From NCBI RefSeq assembly GCF_016918855.1, contig NZ_JADKYB010000020.1, forward strand, positions 111,306 to 175,305: a stretch of DNA of 64,000 nt. The letters run 5' to 3'. The notes under the pieces were generated by a model, which saw only the letters and a program-made list of their open reading frames with translations, had not been told where the DNA came from and made no database searches. This DNA is from Actinacidiphila acididurans. GTDB taxonomy: Bacteria; Actinomycetota; Actinomycetes; Streptomycetales; Streptomycetaceae. A program made the translations under genes and the position numbers. Position 1 is the stretch's first letter, and the number at the start of each line of letters is the position of its first letter. This document shows positions 8,605 through 18,748 of the stretch, piece by piece.

Positions 8605-8620
8605 ATTGGCATAGACCATT
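8605..8620 (-). promoter_or_regulatory. Candidate DasR-responsive element upstream of hexosaminidase
   Basis: The minus-strand sequence AATGGTCTATGCCAAT, 20 bases before the hexosaminidase start, matches 12 of 16 positions of the DasR operator ACTGGTCTAGACCAGT as I remember it. DasR is the GntR-type repressor of N-acetylglucosamine and chitin utilisation in Streptomyces. The position suits repression of this gene. The site was found by eye and not scored with a matrix. Confidence 0.5.
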
Positions 8621-8680
8621 GCGCGAACCCGCACGTGCGGGGGTGGTACGGGGAGGGCTGGGGTTGTGCGCTGCCTTACG

Positions 8681-9949
8681 TCAAAGACTCCGCAGACGTT
8701 CCACCCGCGCTCGGCCCACTGCCACCGCCGTGACCGTCAGGGCCAGCACCAGCCAGACCAGGTGGGCGGCCAGGAGGGCGGCCCAGGGGGTGCCGTGGAT
8801 GCGGGCGGCGGAGAGGGCGAGGGTGGTGAGGAGCAGGGCGACGGCGCCGGCGAGCTGGGCGCGGCCGAGCCAGGTCTGGAGGAAGGCGCGGCGGGCGAAC
8901 CAGCCGCCGTACCACCAGCTGACCGTGAGGGCGACGGCCAGGAGGAGGGGGAGGGCGATGCCGGCGACCAGGGCGACGGCCCAGGGGGCCCAGGGGTGGC
9001 CCTGGCTGGCGCGGTCGGAGGGGAGGGCGGTGGTGAGCAGCGGGACCAGGGGGAGCGCGGCGACCGCGTTCATCTCGCGGATGCGGCGCAGCCCGGGATC
9101 GCCGGCCAGTTCGGTGCGGACCGTGGCGCGGATGCCGCGCAGCCGGTGGCCCACCGGCATCCCGCTGCGGCGGCCGGCGGAGACCGCGAAGACGGCGATC
9201 AGAGTGATGCCCATCAGCGCGCCGACGCCGGCGGCGAGGAAGCCCCAGCCGTCGCCGCCCTCGATCCGGAAGAGCTGGAGGCCGAACAGCAGGGCCATGG
9301 CGGCGGCGCCGATGGCCGCGCCGGTGCGCGGGGCGGTCAGCTCGGCGGGTGAGGCGCCGAGTATCAGGGCGCGTTCCACGGCCTGCTGGTGCTCCGCGCG
9401 GTGCCGCCTGGGTATGCGGCCGAGCACGCCGCGCCCGGCGGTCAGCGAGCGGGCCAGGGCCACGTGCGCCTCGGCCTCGCGCGGGGCGAGCACGACCGCG
9501 CGGCGGGCGGCGGCCACCGCGTCGGGGACGCGGCCGAGCCGCCGGTAGACGTCGGAGAGCAGCACCGCCGGCTCCCAGCCGTCGGGGTCGGCGCCGCTCG
9601 CGCGCAGCGCCACGGTCAGTGCGGCATGCGCCTCGTCCAGGGCCAGCAGCACCACGCCGGCCAGGACGAAGACGTCCGCCGCCTCGGCCGGGCCGGCGAT
9701 GGCCAGCGCCCAGTCGACGGTCTCGCGGGCCTGCGCGTGGCGTTTCTCCTGGGCGAGGATCCAGGCCCGCAGCAGGTAACCGGCGCTGCCGTTGCGCTCC
9801 ACGAAGGCGTCGCCGACCGCGGCATGCGCCTCGGCGTAGCGGCCCTGGCCGACCAGGGCGTGCACCCGTTCCCCGATGACGGCGTCGTCGTCGTGGCCGT
9901 CGGGCTGGTCCGGTGCCCCGGACACGCCTCCGTCACCCACGCCGTTCAA
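8681..9949 (-). CDS. Tetratricopeptide-repeat membrane protein
   Basis: A 422-residue protein. Residues 25-185 form about four TPR-like helical repeats (for example RVHALVGQGRYAEAHAAVGDAF and VYRRLGRVPDAVAAARRAVVLAP). The C-terminal half has about five or six hydrophobic helices (around residues 210-265 and 320-420), so the TPR part is probably cytosolic and membrane-tethered. The function is unknown; a scaffold role is the usual inference. The best start is TTG at 9949, with AGGGGAG 5 bases upstream. It is followed by the divergently regulated hexosaminidase region. Confidence 0.7.
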   Translation of the reverse strand: MNGVGDGGVSGAPDQPDGHDDDAVIGERVHALVGQGRYAEAHAAVGDAFVERNGSAGYLLRAWILAQEKRHAQARETVDWALAIAGPAEAADVFVLAGVVLLALDEAHAALTVALRASGADPDGWEPAVLLSDVYRRLGRVPDAVAAARRAVVLAPREAEAHVALARSLTAGRGVLGRIPRRHRAEHQQAVERALILGASPAELTAPRTGAAIGAAAMALLFGLQLFRIEGGDGWGFLAAGVGALMGITLIAVFAVSAGRRSGMPVGHRLRGIRATVRTELAGDPGLRRIREMNAVAALPLVPLLTTALPSDRASQGHPWAPWAVALVAGIALPLLLAVALTVSWWYGGWFARRAFLQTWLGRAQLAGAVALLLTTLALSAARIHGTPWAALLAAHLVWLVLALTVTAVAVGRARVERLRSL

Positions 9950-9991
9950 CGTTCTCCCCTGGATCCTGCCGCAGTCGTGCCGGCATGGCCG

Positions 9992-10288
9992 TCAGGCGCC
10001 GCCCTTGCCCTTGCCGGACTTGTCGCCGTCACCGCCGCCCAGCGGCATGCCCTCGTAGATCTCCTTGCACATCGGGCAGACCGGGTACTTCTTCGGGTCG
10101 CGGCCGGGGACCCACACCTTGCCGCACAGGGCGACAACGGGCGTGCCCTCCAGGGCGCTCGCCATGATCTTGTCCTTCTGGACATAGTGCGCGTAGCGCT
10201 CGTGGTCGCCGTCACCGTGGGATACCTGCGGAGTCGGCTCGACCAGGGTGCCGGTGCCGGTCCCGCGCTCGGGCTCAAGAGTGCTCAT
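9992..10288 (-). CDS. DUF3039 family protein with Cys pair
   Basis: A 98-residue acidic-to-glycine-rich protein matching the actinobacterial DUF3039 family: the conserved core RYAHYVQKDKIMASALEGTPVVALCGKVWVP is followed by a CPMC motif, forming a likely metal-binding site with the upstream Cys. The tail is Gly/Lys-rich. Its function is not known. It sits between YqgE and the TPR protein in an order that recurs in Streptomyces. Confidence 0.85.
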   Translation of the reverse strand: MSTLEPERGTGTGTLVEPTPQVSHGDGDHERYAHYVQKDKIMASALEGTPVVALCGKVWVPGRDPKKYPVCPMCKEIYEGMPLGGGDGDKSGKGKGGA

Positions 10289-10316
10289 AACCGTCAAGCG
10301 TAAATGAGACCGCGGG

Positions 10317-10904
10317 TTAATTGAGCGACGGGTCGTCGGGATATGTGGCGACCATCGCCAATGCGCTGCGCTGCCGGCGCAGCACCGAGCGCCACAACCC
10401 CTCCGGGGCGGGCGAGGAGATGTCGCCGGGCTCGGACTCCACCACGTACCAGGCGCCCTCGGCGAGTTCCTTCTCCAACTGGCCGGGGCCCCAGCCCGAG
10501 TAGCCGGCGAAGATGCGCAGGCTGCCGAGTTCGGCGGCCAGCAGTTCCGGCGGCGCCTCCAGGTCGACCAGGCCGATCGCGCCGTGCACCCGGCGCCAGC
10601 CCAGCACCTCGGTGGCCTCGCCGCCCCGCGACTCGCCCGGGACGACGGCCAGGCCCAGCGCGGAGTCCAGCGAGACCGGGCCGCCCTGGAAGACCACCTG
10701 CGGGGCGCCGGCCAGCGCGGCCCACGGCTGGAGCACGTCGCCGACACCGACCGGGGTGGGCCGGTTGAGCACGACGCCGAGCGATCCTTGCGCGTCGTGG
10801 TCGAGCAGCAGCACCACGGACCGCTCGAAGTTGGGGTCGGCCAGGCGCGGGGTCGCCACGAGCAGCCGTCCGGTGAGCGAGGACACCTCGGTCATGGCTG
10901 ACAT
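10317..10904 (-). CDS. YqgE/AlgH family protein
   Basis: A 195-residue protein of the UPF0301 (YqgE/AlgH) family. It shows the N-terminal signature LTGRLLVATPRLADPNFERSVVLLLDHD and later QGGPVSLDSALGLAV and AGYSGWGPGQLEKEL, all typical. The molecular role remains unsettled in the family. The ATG at 10904 (MSAMTEV) is used; an ATG at 10895 is an equally possible start because neither has a strong ribosome-binding site. It is transcribed divergently from murA. Confidence 0.88.
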   Translation of the reverse strand: MSAMTEVSSLTGRLLVATPRLADPNFERSVVLLLDHDAQGSLGVVLNRPTPVGVGDVLQPWAALAGAPQVVFQGGPVSLDSALGLAVVPGESRGGEATEVLGWRRVHGAIGLVDLEAPPELLAAELGSLRIFAGYSGWGPGQLEKELAEGAWYVVESEPGDISSPAPEGLWRSVLRRQRSALAMVATYPDDPSLN

Positions 10905-11091
10905 GATCCCGCATCGCGTGGGCGCACGGAGCGGCCCGTCAAGCCGATTACCATGACTCACCTCCGCTCGTGCGGAGAGCGGGTCGTCTCCCCGTCCCGT
11001 TGCGACGGTCCCTGCCGACCGTCCTGCCCGAATGTTGCCGGCCGGCTCCGGCCGCCCGGCTGTCACTGCCCGTTCCGACGATCGCGAGACC

Positions 11092-12447
11092 ATGAACGAC
11101 ATCGCCGATGTACTCATTGTCCATGGCGGAACCCCACTTGAGGGCGAGATCCGGGTCAGAGGTGCGAAGAACCTGGTGCCGAAGGCCATGGTCGCCGCTC
11201 TGCTCGGCAGCGAACCCAGCAGACTGCGCAACGTCCCGGACATCAGGGACGTACGGGTGGTGCGCGGGCTGCTCCAGCTCCACGGCGTGACGGTCGAGGC
11301 CGGGGACGAGCCCGGCGAGCTGCTGCTCGACCCCACCCGGATGGAGAGCGCCAACGTCGCCGACATCGACGCGCACGCCGGCTCCTCCAGGATCCCGATC
11401 CTGCTCTGCGGCCCGCTGCTGCACCGGCTCGGGCACGCCTTCATCCCGGGGCTGGGCGGCTGCGACATCGGGGGCCGGCCGATCGACTTCCACTTCGACG
11501 TGCTGCGGCAGTTCGGCGCGGTCATCGAGAAGCGGGCGGACGGCCAGTACCTGGAGGCGCCCAAGGGGCTGCGCGGCGCGAAGATCCGGCTGCCGTACCC
11601 GTCGGTGGGCTCCACCGAGCAGGTGCTGCTGACCGCGGTGCTCGCCGAGGGCGTCACCGAGCTGGCCAACGCGGCCGTGGAGCCGGAGATCGAGGACCTG
11701 ATCTGCGTCCTGCAGAAAATGGGCGCGATCATTTCCATGGACACCGACCGCACCATCCGCATCACCGGAGTGGAGAAGCTGGGCGGTTACACGCACCGCG
11801 CCATTCCGGACCGGTTGGAGGCGGCATCGTGGGCGAGCGCGGCGCTCGCGACCGAGGGCGACATCTACGTGCGCGGCGCGCAGCAGCGGTCGATGATGAC
11901 GTTCCTGAACACGTACCGGAAAGTCGGTGGCGCGTTCGAGATCGACGACGAGGGCATCCGGTTCTGGCACCCGGGCGGGCCGCTGAACGCGATCGCACTG
12001 GAGACCGACGTGCACCCGGGCTTCCAGACCGACTGGCAGCAGCCGCTGGTGGTGGCGCTGACCCAGGCGTCGGGGCTGTCCATCGTGCACGAGACGGTGT
12101 ACGAGTCGCGGCTGGGCTTCACCGAGGCGCTCAACCAGATGGGCGCACACATTCAGCTCTACCGCGAGTGCCTGGGCGGCAGCGCCTGCCGGTTCGGGCA
12201 GCGCAACTTCCTGCACTCGGCGGTGGTGTCCGGGCCGACCAAGCTGGCGGGCGCCGACCTGGTGATCCCCGACCTGCGCGGCGGCTTCTCGTACCTGATC
12301 GCGGCGCTGGCCGCGCAGGGCATCTCCCGGGTGCACGGCATCAGCCTGATCAACCGGGGTTACGAGAACTTCACCGCGAAGCTGCGGGACCTCGGGGCGC
12401 AGATCGAGGTGCCCGGCGAGGACCGCGCCGCGGCCCGGGTGGCCTGA
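11092..12447 (+). CDS. murA: UDP-N-acetylglucosamine 1-carboxyvinyltransferase
   Basis: MurA transfers enolpyruvate from PEP to UDP-GlcNAc, the first committed step of peptidoglycan synthesis in the cytosol. The 451-residue protein has the N-terminal VRGAKNLVPKAMVAALL motif with the conserved Lys-Asn pair, and the catalytic loop GLGGCDIGGRP with the active-site Cys that fosfomycin alkylates. DFHFD and the C-terminal DLRGGFSYLIAALAAQG motif also fit. The ATG at 11092 is chosen from family length; the ribosome-binding site is weak. The gene ends in a strong hairpin shared with hup. Confidence 0.93.
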   Translation: MNDIADVLIVHGGTPLEGEIRVRGAKNLVPKAMVAALLGSEPSRLRNVPDIRDVRVVRGLLQLHGVTVEAGDEPGELLLDPTRMESANVADIDAHAGSSRIPILLCGPLLHRLGHAFIPGLGGCDIGGRPIDFHFDVLRQFGAVIEKRADGQYLEAPKGLRGAKIRLPYPSVGSTEQVLLTAVLAEGVTELANAAVEPEIEDLICVLQKMGAIISMDTDRTIRITGVEKLGGYTHRAIPDRLEAASWASAALATEGDIYVRGAQQRSMMTFLNTYRKVGGAFEIDDEGIRFWHPGGPLNAIALETDVHPGFQTDWQQPLVVALTQASGLSIVHETVYESRLGFTEALNQMGAHIQLYRECLGGSACRFGQRNFLHSAVVSGPTKLAGADLVIPDLRGGFSYLIAALAAQGISRVHGISLINRGYENFTAKLRDLGAQIEVPGEDRAAARVA

Positions 12448-12492
12448 CCGGCATCTGACCGGCACCGATCGGCACTCGATCGGCACAGCAGA

Positions 12493-12532
12493 CGATGGCG
12501 GCGGTTCCCCTGCCGGGGGACCGCCGCCATCG
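12493..12532. terminator. Bidirectional terminator between murA and hup
   Basis: A perfect 13-bp stem (CGATGGCGGCGGT at 12493-12505 with its complement at 12520-12532) is extended by a T-G wobble and four C-G pairs around a TGCC loop. It lies 46 bp past the murA stop and 28 bp past the convergent hup stop. Confidence 0.85.
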
Positions 12533-12560
12533 ATGTCAGAACCCGTCGCGCCCCGGGTTC

Positions 12561-12842
12561 TCAGTTGCCCTTGGCGGCTTCCTTCAGCTTGGAGCCCGCG
12601 GAGACCTTGACGCTGTACCCGGCGGGGATGTTGATCGGCTCGCCGGTCTGCGGGTTGCGGGCGGTGCGGGCCGCACGGTGGGTGCGCTCGAAGGTCAGGA
12701 AGCCGGGGATGGTGACCTTCTCGTCACCCTTGGCCACAACCTCACCGACGGTCTCGGCGAACGCGGCCAGAACGGCGTCGGCGTCCTTGCGGGTCACCTC
12801 GGCGCGGTCGGCCAGGGCGGCCACCAGCTCACTGCGGTTCAT
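12561..12842 (-). CDS. hup: Histone-like DNA-binding protein HU
   Basis: A 93-residue HU-family nucleoid protein that bends DNA as a dimer. It begins MNRSELVAALADRAEVTRKDA and contains the KVTIPGFLTFERTHRAARTARNPQTGEPINIPA beta-arm region with the invariant Arg-Asn-Pro. It is the short HU form without the Lys-rich tail found in the second actinobacterial HU. The ATG has GGGAG 7 bases upstream. It converges with murA. Confidence 0.95.
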   Translation of the reverse strand: MNRSELVAALADRAEVTRKDADAVLAAFAETVGEVVAKGDEKVTIPGFLTFERTHRAARTARNPQTGEPINIPAGYSVKVSAGSKLKEAAKGN

Positions 12843-12928
12843 ATCTGTACTCCCGTGTTCTTTCTGCCATGGGGGCGCGCGAGCCTGTAGCTGTTGCCGT
12901 GTGCCTCACTGCCCAGGTGTGCATCCTG

Positions 12929-12944
12929 CCCCCATATATGGGGG
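12929..12944. promoter_or_regulatory. Palindrome upstream of hup
   Basis: CCCCCATATATGGGGG is a perfect 16-bp palindrome with an AT core, 87 bases before the hup ATG. It may be an operator or part of the promoter. The regulator is unknown. Confidence 0.35.
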
Positions 12945-13094
12945 GAAAGCCAATCGCCTGCCCGCGCGAGTCGTGGAAAAAGCCCCTGGCGAGACCCGTG
13001 ATGACGGATTGTCGTCACACCATAGACGCATCGAATCGGATTCCGCGACTTTTCGTGGCCGCCCGGTCACGCATGTATCAGGCAGCCGGACGTA

Positions 13095-14540
<1,446 letters not shown>

Positions 14541-14732
14541 GACGACCTTCTTCCGGGTTTTCCGTGCGCGTGCCGCCGGGGCGGCAGGTGTGCCTGTCGA
14601 TGCGTGTTTGATGCCTGTCGATCGTGTCACCTACTGCCCGGTACACGGAAACCGCCCGGGCAAAGAACTGGTGGCCACGGAGTGATCGGCAGGATTTCCG
14701 CCGTCAGGGAAGAGGTTCCGCCCGTCATTTGT

Positions 14733-14878
14733 TAGCCTGGGTGAGGCACCGGCCCGATCCAAGCCCCCGGGCCCAACCTTAGGCGCTTCGAGCGCCCACT
14801 TGCCGCGAGGCGAGCATGGCGGGTCGGTGTCGTAAACGTCACGGCTCTCGCCCTTCCGCCAGGAAGAGCGAGAGCCGT
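14733..14878 (+). ncRNA. Candidate small RNA ending in a strong hairpin
   Basis: The stretch carries no plausible gene yet holds a candidate -10 (TAGCCT at about 14,733-14,738), several G/C-rich self-complementary pieces (GGCGCTTCGAGCGCC-type around 14,782) and a terminator-like hairpin: ACGGCTCTCGC at 14841-14851 pairs with its complement at 14868-14878, extended by CTTCC/GGAAG around a GCCA loop, then TT on the plus strand. The transcript is inferred; the start is uncertain. Confidence 0.35.
14841..14878 (+). terminator. Intrinsic-terminator-like hairpin
   Basis: The stem has 11 bp, one C-A mismatch and 5 bp more, with a 4-base loop. It could end a plus-strand small RNA or, read the other way, the helicase transcript that stops 215 bp upstream. 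Confidence 0.65.
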
Positions 14879-15092
14879 TTGCGTGTGCAAGGGTGCCGGT
14901 GCGGGAGCACGTCACCCCAGAGGCGCGGGGGCCGCCCGTGCGGAGCACGGCACCCCCAGGGGCGCGGGGCTGCATCCAATATGCGGCTGGCGCCGCGTGA
15001 GCGCGACAAGCCACAGCCCACCGGCACCCGGCACTGCACAGAACCCCCCGAGCTGGAACCCGCAAAAGCCCAAGCCGGAAAGAAGCCGCACC
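14879..15092 (+). repeat. Intergenic repeat, second locus
   Basis: This gap beside the helicase stop contains the same repeat as 1,000-1,332, in the opposite orientation. The core is GGGGCGCGGGGCTG, AATATGCGGCTGGCGCCGCG, TGAGCGCGACAAGCCACA and CAGAACCCCCCGAGCTG (14,958-15,055), followed by GCAAAAGCCCAAGCCGGAAAG. The GGCGCC core can fold into a small hairpin. Confidence 0.65.
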
Positions 15093-17348
15093 TCAGTCGC
15101 GCCGCAACAGATCCGGTACCCCCTCGTGATCGGGAAGATCACGAGGCCCTGCCAGAACGGTCAGCCGTTGGGTCGCCCGCGTCAGCGCCACGTAGAGAAC
15201 CCGCAGCCCCGCCGAAGACTCCTCGGCGATCTCCGCCGGGGAGACGACGACCGTCGCGTCGTACTCCAACCCCTTCGCCTCAAGGCTGCCCAGCGCGACG
15301 ACCCGCTCGCCGAGCCCGGCCAGCCACGTACGCGCCTGGGCCCGCCGGTTCATGGCGACGACAACCCCCACCGTGCCGTCCACCTCGTCGAGCAGCCCCG
15401 CGGCGGCGGCCCGTACCTGGGCGCCCAGATCCTCACCGACCACCTCGTAACGCGGCAGGATGCCGGTGGAGCGCACCGCGCGGGGGGACACCGTTCCGGG
15501 CATGGCAAGGGAAAGCACCGTACTGGCCACCTCGGCGATCTCCGCCGGGTTGCGGTAGTTCACGGTGAGGGTGAAGCGCCGCCGCGGCCGGGTGCCGAGC
15601 GCCTCGTCGCGGGCGCGGGCGGCCTCGTCCGTGTCGATCCAGGAGCTCTGCGCGGGATCGCCCACCACCGTCCAGGTGGCGGTACGCCCCCGGCGCCCGA
15701 CCATGCGCCACTGCATGGGCGTGAGGTCCTGCGCCTCGTCGACGATGACGTGCGCGTACTCCGTGCGTTCCCGGGCCAGCCGGTCGGCGCGCTCCCGGCG
15801 GCTCTCGCCGCGCTCGGGCATCAGCTCCTCCAGGCCGGTGAGCTGGTCCAACGGGTCCAGCTCGCGCTTCTTCTCCCGGGGCGGAGCGCCGAGCAGCGCG
15901 TCCAGCTCGTCCAGCAGCGCCACGTCGTGCACCGACACGCCGCCGCGGCGCAGCGACCGCGCCACTCGCCGTACCTCCGGCGGAGTGAGCACCCGGCGGG
16001 CCCAGCGGCCGAGCCGCCGGTCGTCGGCGAGCGCGGCCAGCACGGTGCGCGGCTCCAGCAGCGGCCACCAGGCGTCGAGGAAGTCGGTGAAGTCGGACTC
16101 CGTGCTGACGTCCTCGTCGAAGCCCTGGCGTTCCTCGACGGCCAGTTCCGCGTCGTCGAAGCGGCGGCCGGTCTTGCGCCACAAGGCGTCCAGCAGCAGC
16201 CGGCGGGCCCGCGGGCGCAGCAGGTTGACCGGGGCGGTGCCGCTCAGCACCTGCCGGCGCACCTCGGCCAGCTCCTCCTCGTCCAGCTCGATCCGCCGGC
16301 CGAACGCCACCACCCGCAGCCGGGCCGGCCGGTCCGGGCCCAGGTCGAGCGCACCGCGGGCGGCGCTGCGCAGCACCTTCAGCATCCGCAGCGAGCCCTT
16401 GACCCGGGCCACGGCCGGCTCGTCGTAGAGGTCGGCGGTGACTCCGTCCACCAGCGAGCCGAGCGCCCGGATCGCCACCTGGCCCTCCTCGCCGAGGGAG
16501 GGCAGCACGCCCTCGGTGTAGGCGACCAGCAGCGGGGTGGGGCTGACGCACAGGATGCCGCCGGAGTAGCGGCGGCGGTCCTGGTAGAGCAGGTACGCCG
16601 CCCGGTGCAGGGCGACGGCGGTCTTGCCGGTGCCGGGGCCGCCGGTCACCTCGGTGACGGACGCGGCGGGGGCGCGGATCACCGTGTCCTGCTCGGCCTG
16701 GATGCTGGCCACGATGTCCCGCATGGTGTGCGTACGTGCCTGGCCCAGCGCCGCCATCAGGGCGCCGTCGCCGACCACCGGCAGGCCCGTGACCAGGTCG
16801 GGCCGCAGCAGGTCGTCCTCGACGCCGAGCACCTTGCGTCCCCGGGAGCGGATCACCCGGCGGCGCACCACCCGGCCGGGGGCCACCGGCGTGGAACGGT
16901 AGAAGGGGGCGGCGGCCGGCGCCCGCCAGTCGATGACCAGGGGCGCGTACTCGGTGTCCAGCACCCCGATCCGGCCGATGTGCAGGGTCTCGGCGATGTC
17001 GGCGCCGGCGTCCGGGCCCACCGCGTCGTCGGCGGGGTCCACCGAGGTGTACGCGCCGTCCGGGCCCTTCTTGCCGTCCTTGCCGCGCAGCAGGTCGATC
17101 CGGCCGAACAGGAAGTCCTCGAACTCGCTGTTGAGGCGGCTCAGGTGCATCCCGGCCCGGAAGACCTGGGCGTCGCGCTCGGCCAGCGCGCCCGGCGTAC
17201 CCACCTGGGCGCCCTTGGCGGCGTCGCTGACCAGGAACTCGGCCTCCCGGATCTTCTCCTCCAGACGCCGGTACACCCGGTCCAGGTGCGCCTGCTCGGC
17301 GGCGATCTCCTGCTCCCGGACCCCGGGTGCCGCGGTCTGCGCTGCCAC
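15093..17348 (-). CDS. HelD-like UvrD/Rep-family helicase (RNA polymerase-associated)
   Basis: A 751-residue superfamily 1 ATPase. An N-terminal coiled-coil (EQEIAAEQAHLDRVYRRLEEKIREAE) precedes a P-loop, TGGPGTGKTAVALHRAAYLLY, near residue 235. Walker B/motif II VDEAQDLTPMQW is near residue 538, and motif III to VI segments include VGDPAQSSW, VNYRNP and VLYVALTRATQRL. The coiled coil plus split helicase layout fits actinobacterial HelD, which enters RNA polymerase channels to recycle stalled enzyme. The GTG at 17348 was chosen because AAAGGGG lies 6 bases upstream; longer frames have no site. Confidence 0.85.
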   Translation of the reverse strand: MAAQTAAPGVREQEIAAEQAHLDRVYRRLEEKIREAEFLVSDAAKGAQVGTPGALAERDAQVFRAGMHLSRLNSEFEDFLFGRIDLLRGKDGKKGPDGAYTSVDPADDAVGPDAGADIAETLHIGRIGVLDTEYAPLVIDWRAPAAAPFYRSTPVAPGRVVRRRVIRSRGRKVLGVEDDLLRPDLVTGLPVVGDGALMAALGQARTHTMRDIVASIQAEQDTVIRAPAASVTEVTGGPGTGKTAVALHRAAYLLYQDRRRYSGGILCVSPTPLLVAYTEGVLPSLGEEGQVAIRALGSLVDGVTADLYDEPAVARVKGSLRMLKVLRSAARGALDLGPDRPARLRVVAFGRRIELDEEELAEVRRQVLSGTAPVNLLRPRARRLLLDALWRKTGRRFDDAELAVEERQGFDEDVSTESDFTDFLDAWWPLLEPRTVLAALADDRRLGRWARRVLTPPEVRRVARSLRRGGVSVHDVALLDELDALLGAPPREKKRELDPLDQLTGLEELMPERGESRRERADRLARERTEYAHVIVDEAQDLTPMQWRMVGRRGRTATWTVVGDPAQSSWIDTDEAARARDEALGTRPRRRFTLTVNYRNPAEIAEVASTVLSLAMPGTVSPRAVRSTGILPRYEVVGEDLGAQVRAAAAGLLDEVDGTVGVVVAMNRRAQARTWLAGLGERVVALGSLEAKGLEYDATVVVSPAEIAEESSAGLRVLYVALTRATQRLTVLAGPRDLPDHEGVPDLLRRD

Positions 17349-17547
17349 GCAGAACCCCTTTCTTCTCCCATCGGTGCCCCCTCGGCCGAGCGGCCCGACA
17401 GCAGCGACGGGGCACGGTTGCCGCTCCGCTGTCCGTACGAAGGGGTAGCCGACAACCGTACGCGACCTGCACCGTTTCTTTCCAGCCCGGTGGGTGGGCG
17501 CGCGGTGGCGATTGTGTGATCTCTTGCGGCGCGCGGCGTTCCCGGCC

Positions 17548-18120
17548 TCAGCGCTGGACGGCGGCCACCGTCGTACGGCGGCGGTGCCGGGCCACGCGCT
17601 CCCTGTTGCCGCACACCTCGCTGCTGCACCACCGGCGGCGCCGCCCCCGGCTGGTGTCCAGGTACACCAGGCTGCAGTCCTCGCCGGCGCACCGCCGCAG
17701 CCGGGACCGGTCCAGCGGGTCGGTGAACAGCTCCACCGCGTCCCGCGCCACCACCGCGAGCAGCGCCTCACAACTCGGCGGCGCGGTCAGCGCCCGCACC
17801 AGCAGCCCGTCACCCCCGGTCAGCGCACACGGCACGGGCGGCGCCGGCCGCGCCGCCGCGTTGAGCGCCGCCACATCCCCCTGCTCCGTACCCCCGCCGT
17901 CCAACTCCGCGGTCACCATCCGCCCGATGACCTCGCGCAACTCGATGAACCGGGCCACCCAGCTCTCCCCCGGCACCACCTCCGCCTCCACCGGCACGAT
18001 CCGTACCCCCCGGATCCACTGAGTCAGCCGCTCAACCGTCAGCAACTGCTCCTGCACCGGCACCCGCCCCGCCCTGGTCGCCACCAGGTCCAGCGACACG
18101 CGCCCGCTGTCGAACCGCAT
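17548..18120 (-). CDS. CGNR zinc-finger/ABATE domain protein
   Basis: A 190-residue protein of the DUF1470 (ABATE) family, probable DNA-binding regulators. It opens with FDSGRVSLDLVATRAGR and ends with a zinc knuckle: RRCAGEDCSLVYLDTSRGRRRRWCSSEVCGNRERVARHR, with four Cys and the CGNR signature near residues 147-175. It is probably autonomous, lying upstream of the helicase on the same strand. The ATG at 18120 is preceded by a G-rich site. Confidence 0.85.
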   Translation of the reverse strand: MRFDSGRVSLDLVATRAGRVPVQEQLLTVERLTQWIRGVRIVPVEAEVVPGESWVARFIELREVIGRMVTAELDGGGTEQGDVAALNAAARPAPPVPCALTGGDGLLVRALTAPPSCEALLAVVARDAVELFTDPLDRSRLRRCAGEDCSLVYLDTSRGRRRRWCSSEVCGNRERVARHRRRTTVAAVQR

Positions 18121-18748
18121 CGCCCCGCCGCCTTCCTTCCCACCACCCGTCACCCTCCCCCCCAGGGTGCCCGGACCGCTCCCCCGGGGCTAGCCCCTTC
18201 TCGGGCGAACGCAGCGTGCGCGGTGTCCGGCACGCCTCGGGGCGCGGGCCGAAATGTGCTGCCCCGCAGGGGCAGCGCACCGCACGGAGGACGGCACCCC
18301 TCAGGGGCGCGGGGCTGTACTCAATATGCGGCTGGCGCCGCGTGAGCGCGACAAGCCACAACGCGCCGGGAACCGTTCAGAGCCCGAGGGCCGGAGCCCG
18401 AAGGGCCGCGAGGCCAGATGCGCGCCCCGCAGGGGCAGCGCGCCGCACGGAGGACGGCACCCCTCAGGGAGCACGGCACCCAATAGGGGCGCGGGGAACT
18501 GCGCGAGAAACCACAACGCACGCGCACCCGGCAACGCACAGAACCCCCCGAGCTCTCCGCCGCAAAAGCGGGCGTAGGGCACCCTTCAGGGGCGCGGGGC
18601 TGTACTCAATATGCGGCTGGCGCCGCGCGAGCGCGACAAGCCACGACGCACGCGGCACCCGGCAACGCACAGAACCCCCCGAGCTGACCCCCGCAAAAGC
18701 CCAAGCCGGAAAGACCCCCACTCCGCAAAGTACGGCCCCCACGTCCGG
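18121..18748 (+). repeat. Intergenic repeat cluster, third locus (three units)
   Basis: The 628-bp gap holds no gene. Three related repeat units lie in tandem, at about 18,303-18,364, 18,485-18,573 and 18,591-18,715. The first and third share GGGCTGTACTCAATATGCGG followed by CTGGCGCCGCG. The third also shares GCAAAAGCCCAAGCCGGAAAG with the locus at 15,061. Between units, CGCACGGAGGACGGCACCCC is repeated (18,281 and 18,443). The cluster abuts the nnaR stop. Confidence 0.7.

Noticed and set aside
18121..18748. Insertion sequence
   Set aside because: There is no transposase frame, no terminal inverted repeats and no target duplication; the units are short interspersed repeats.
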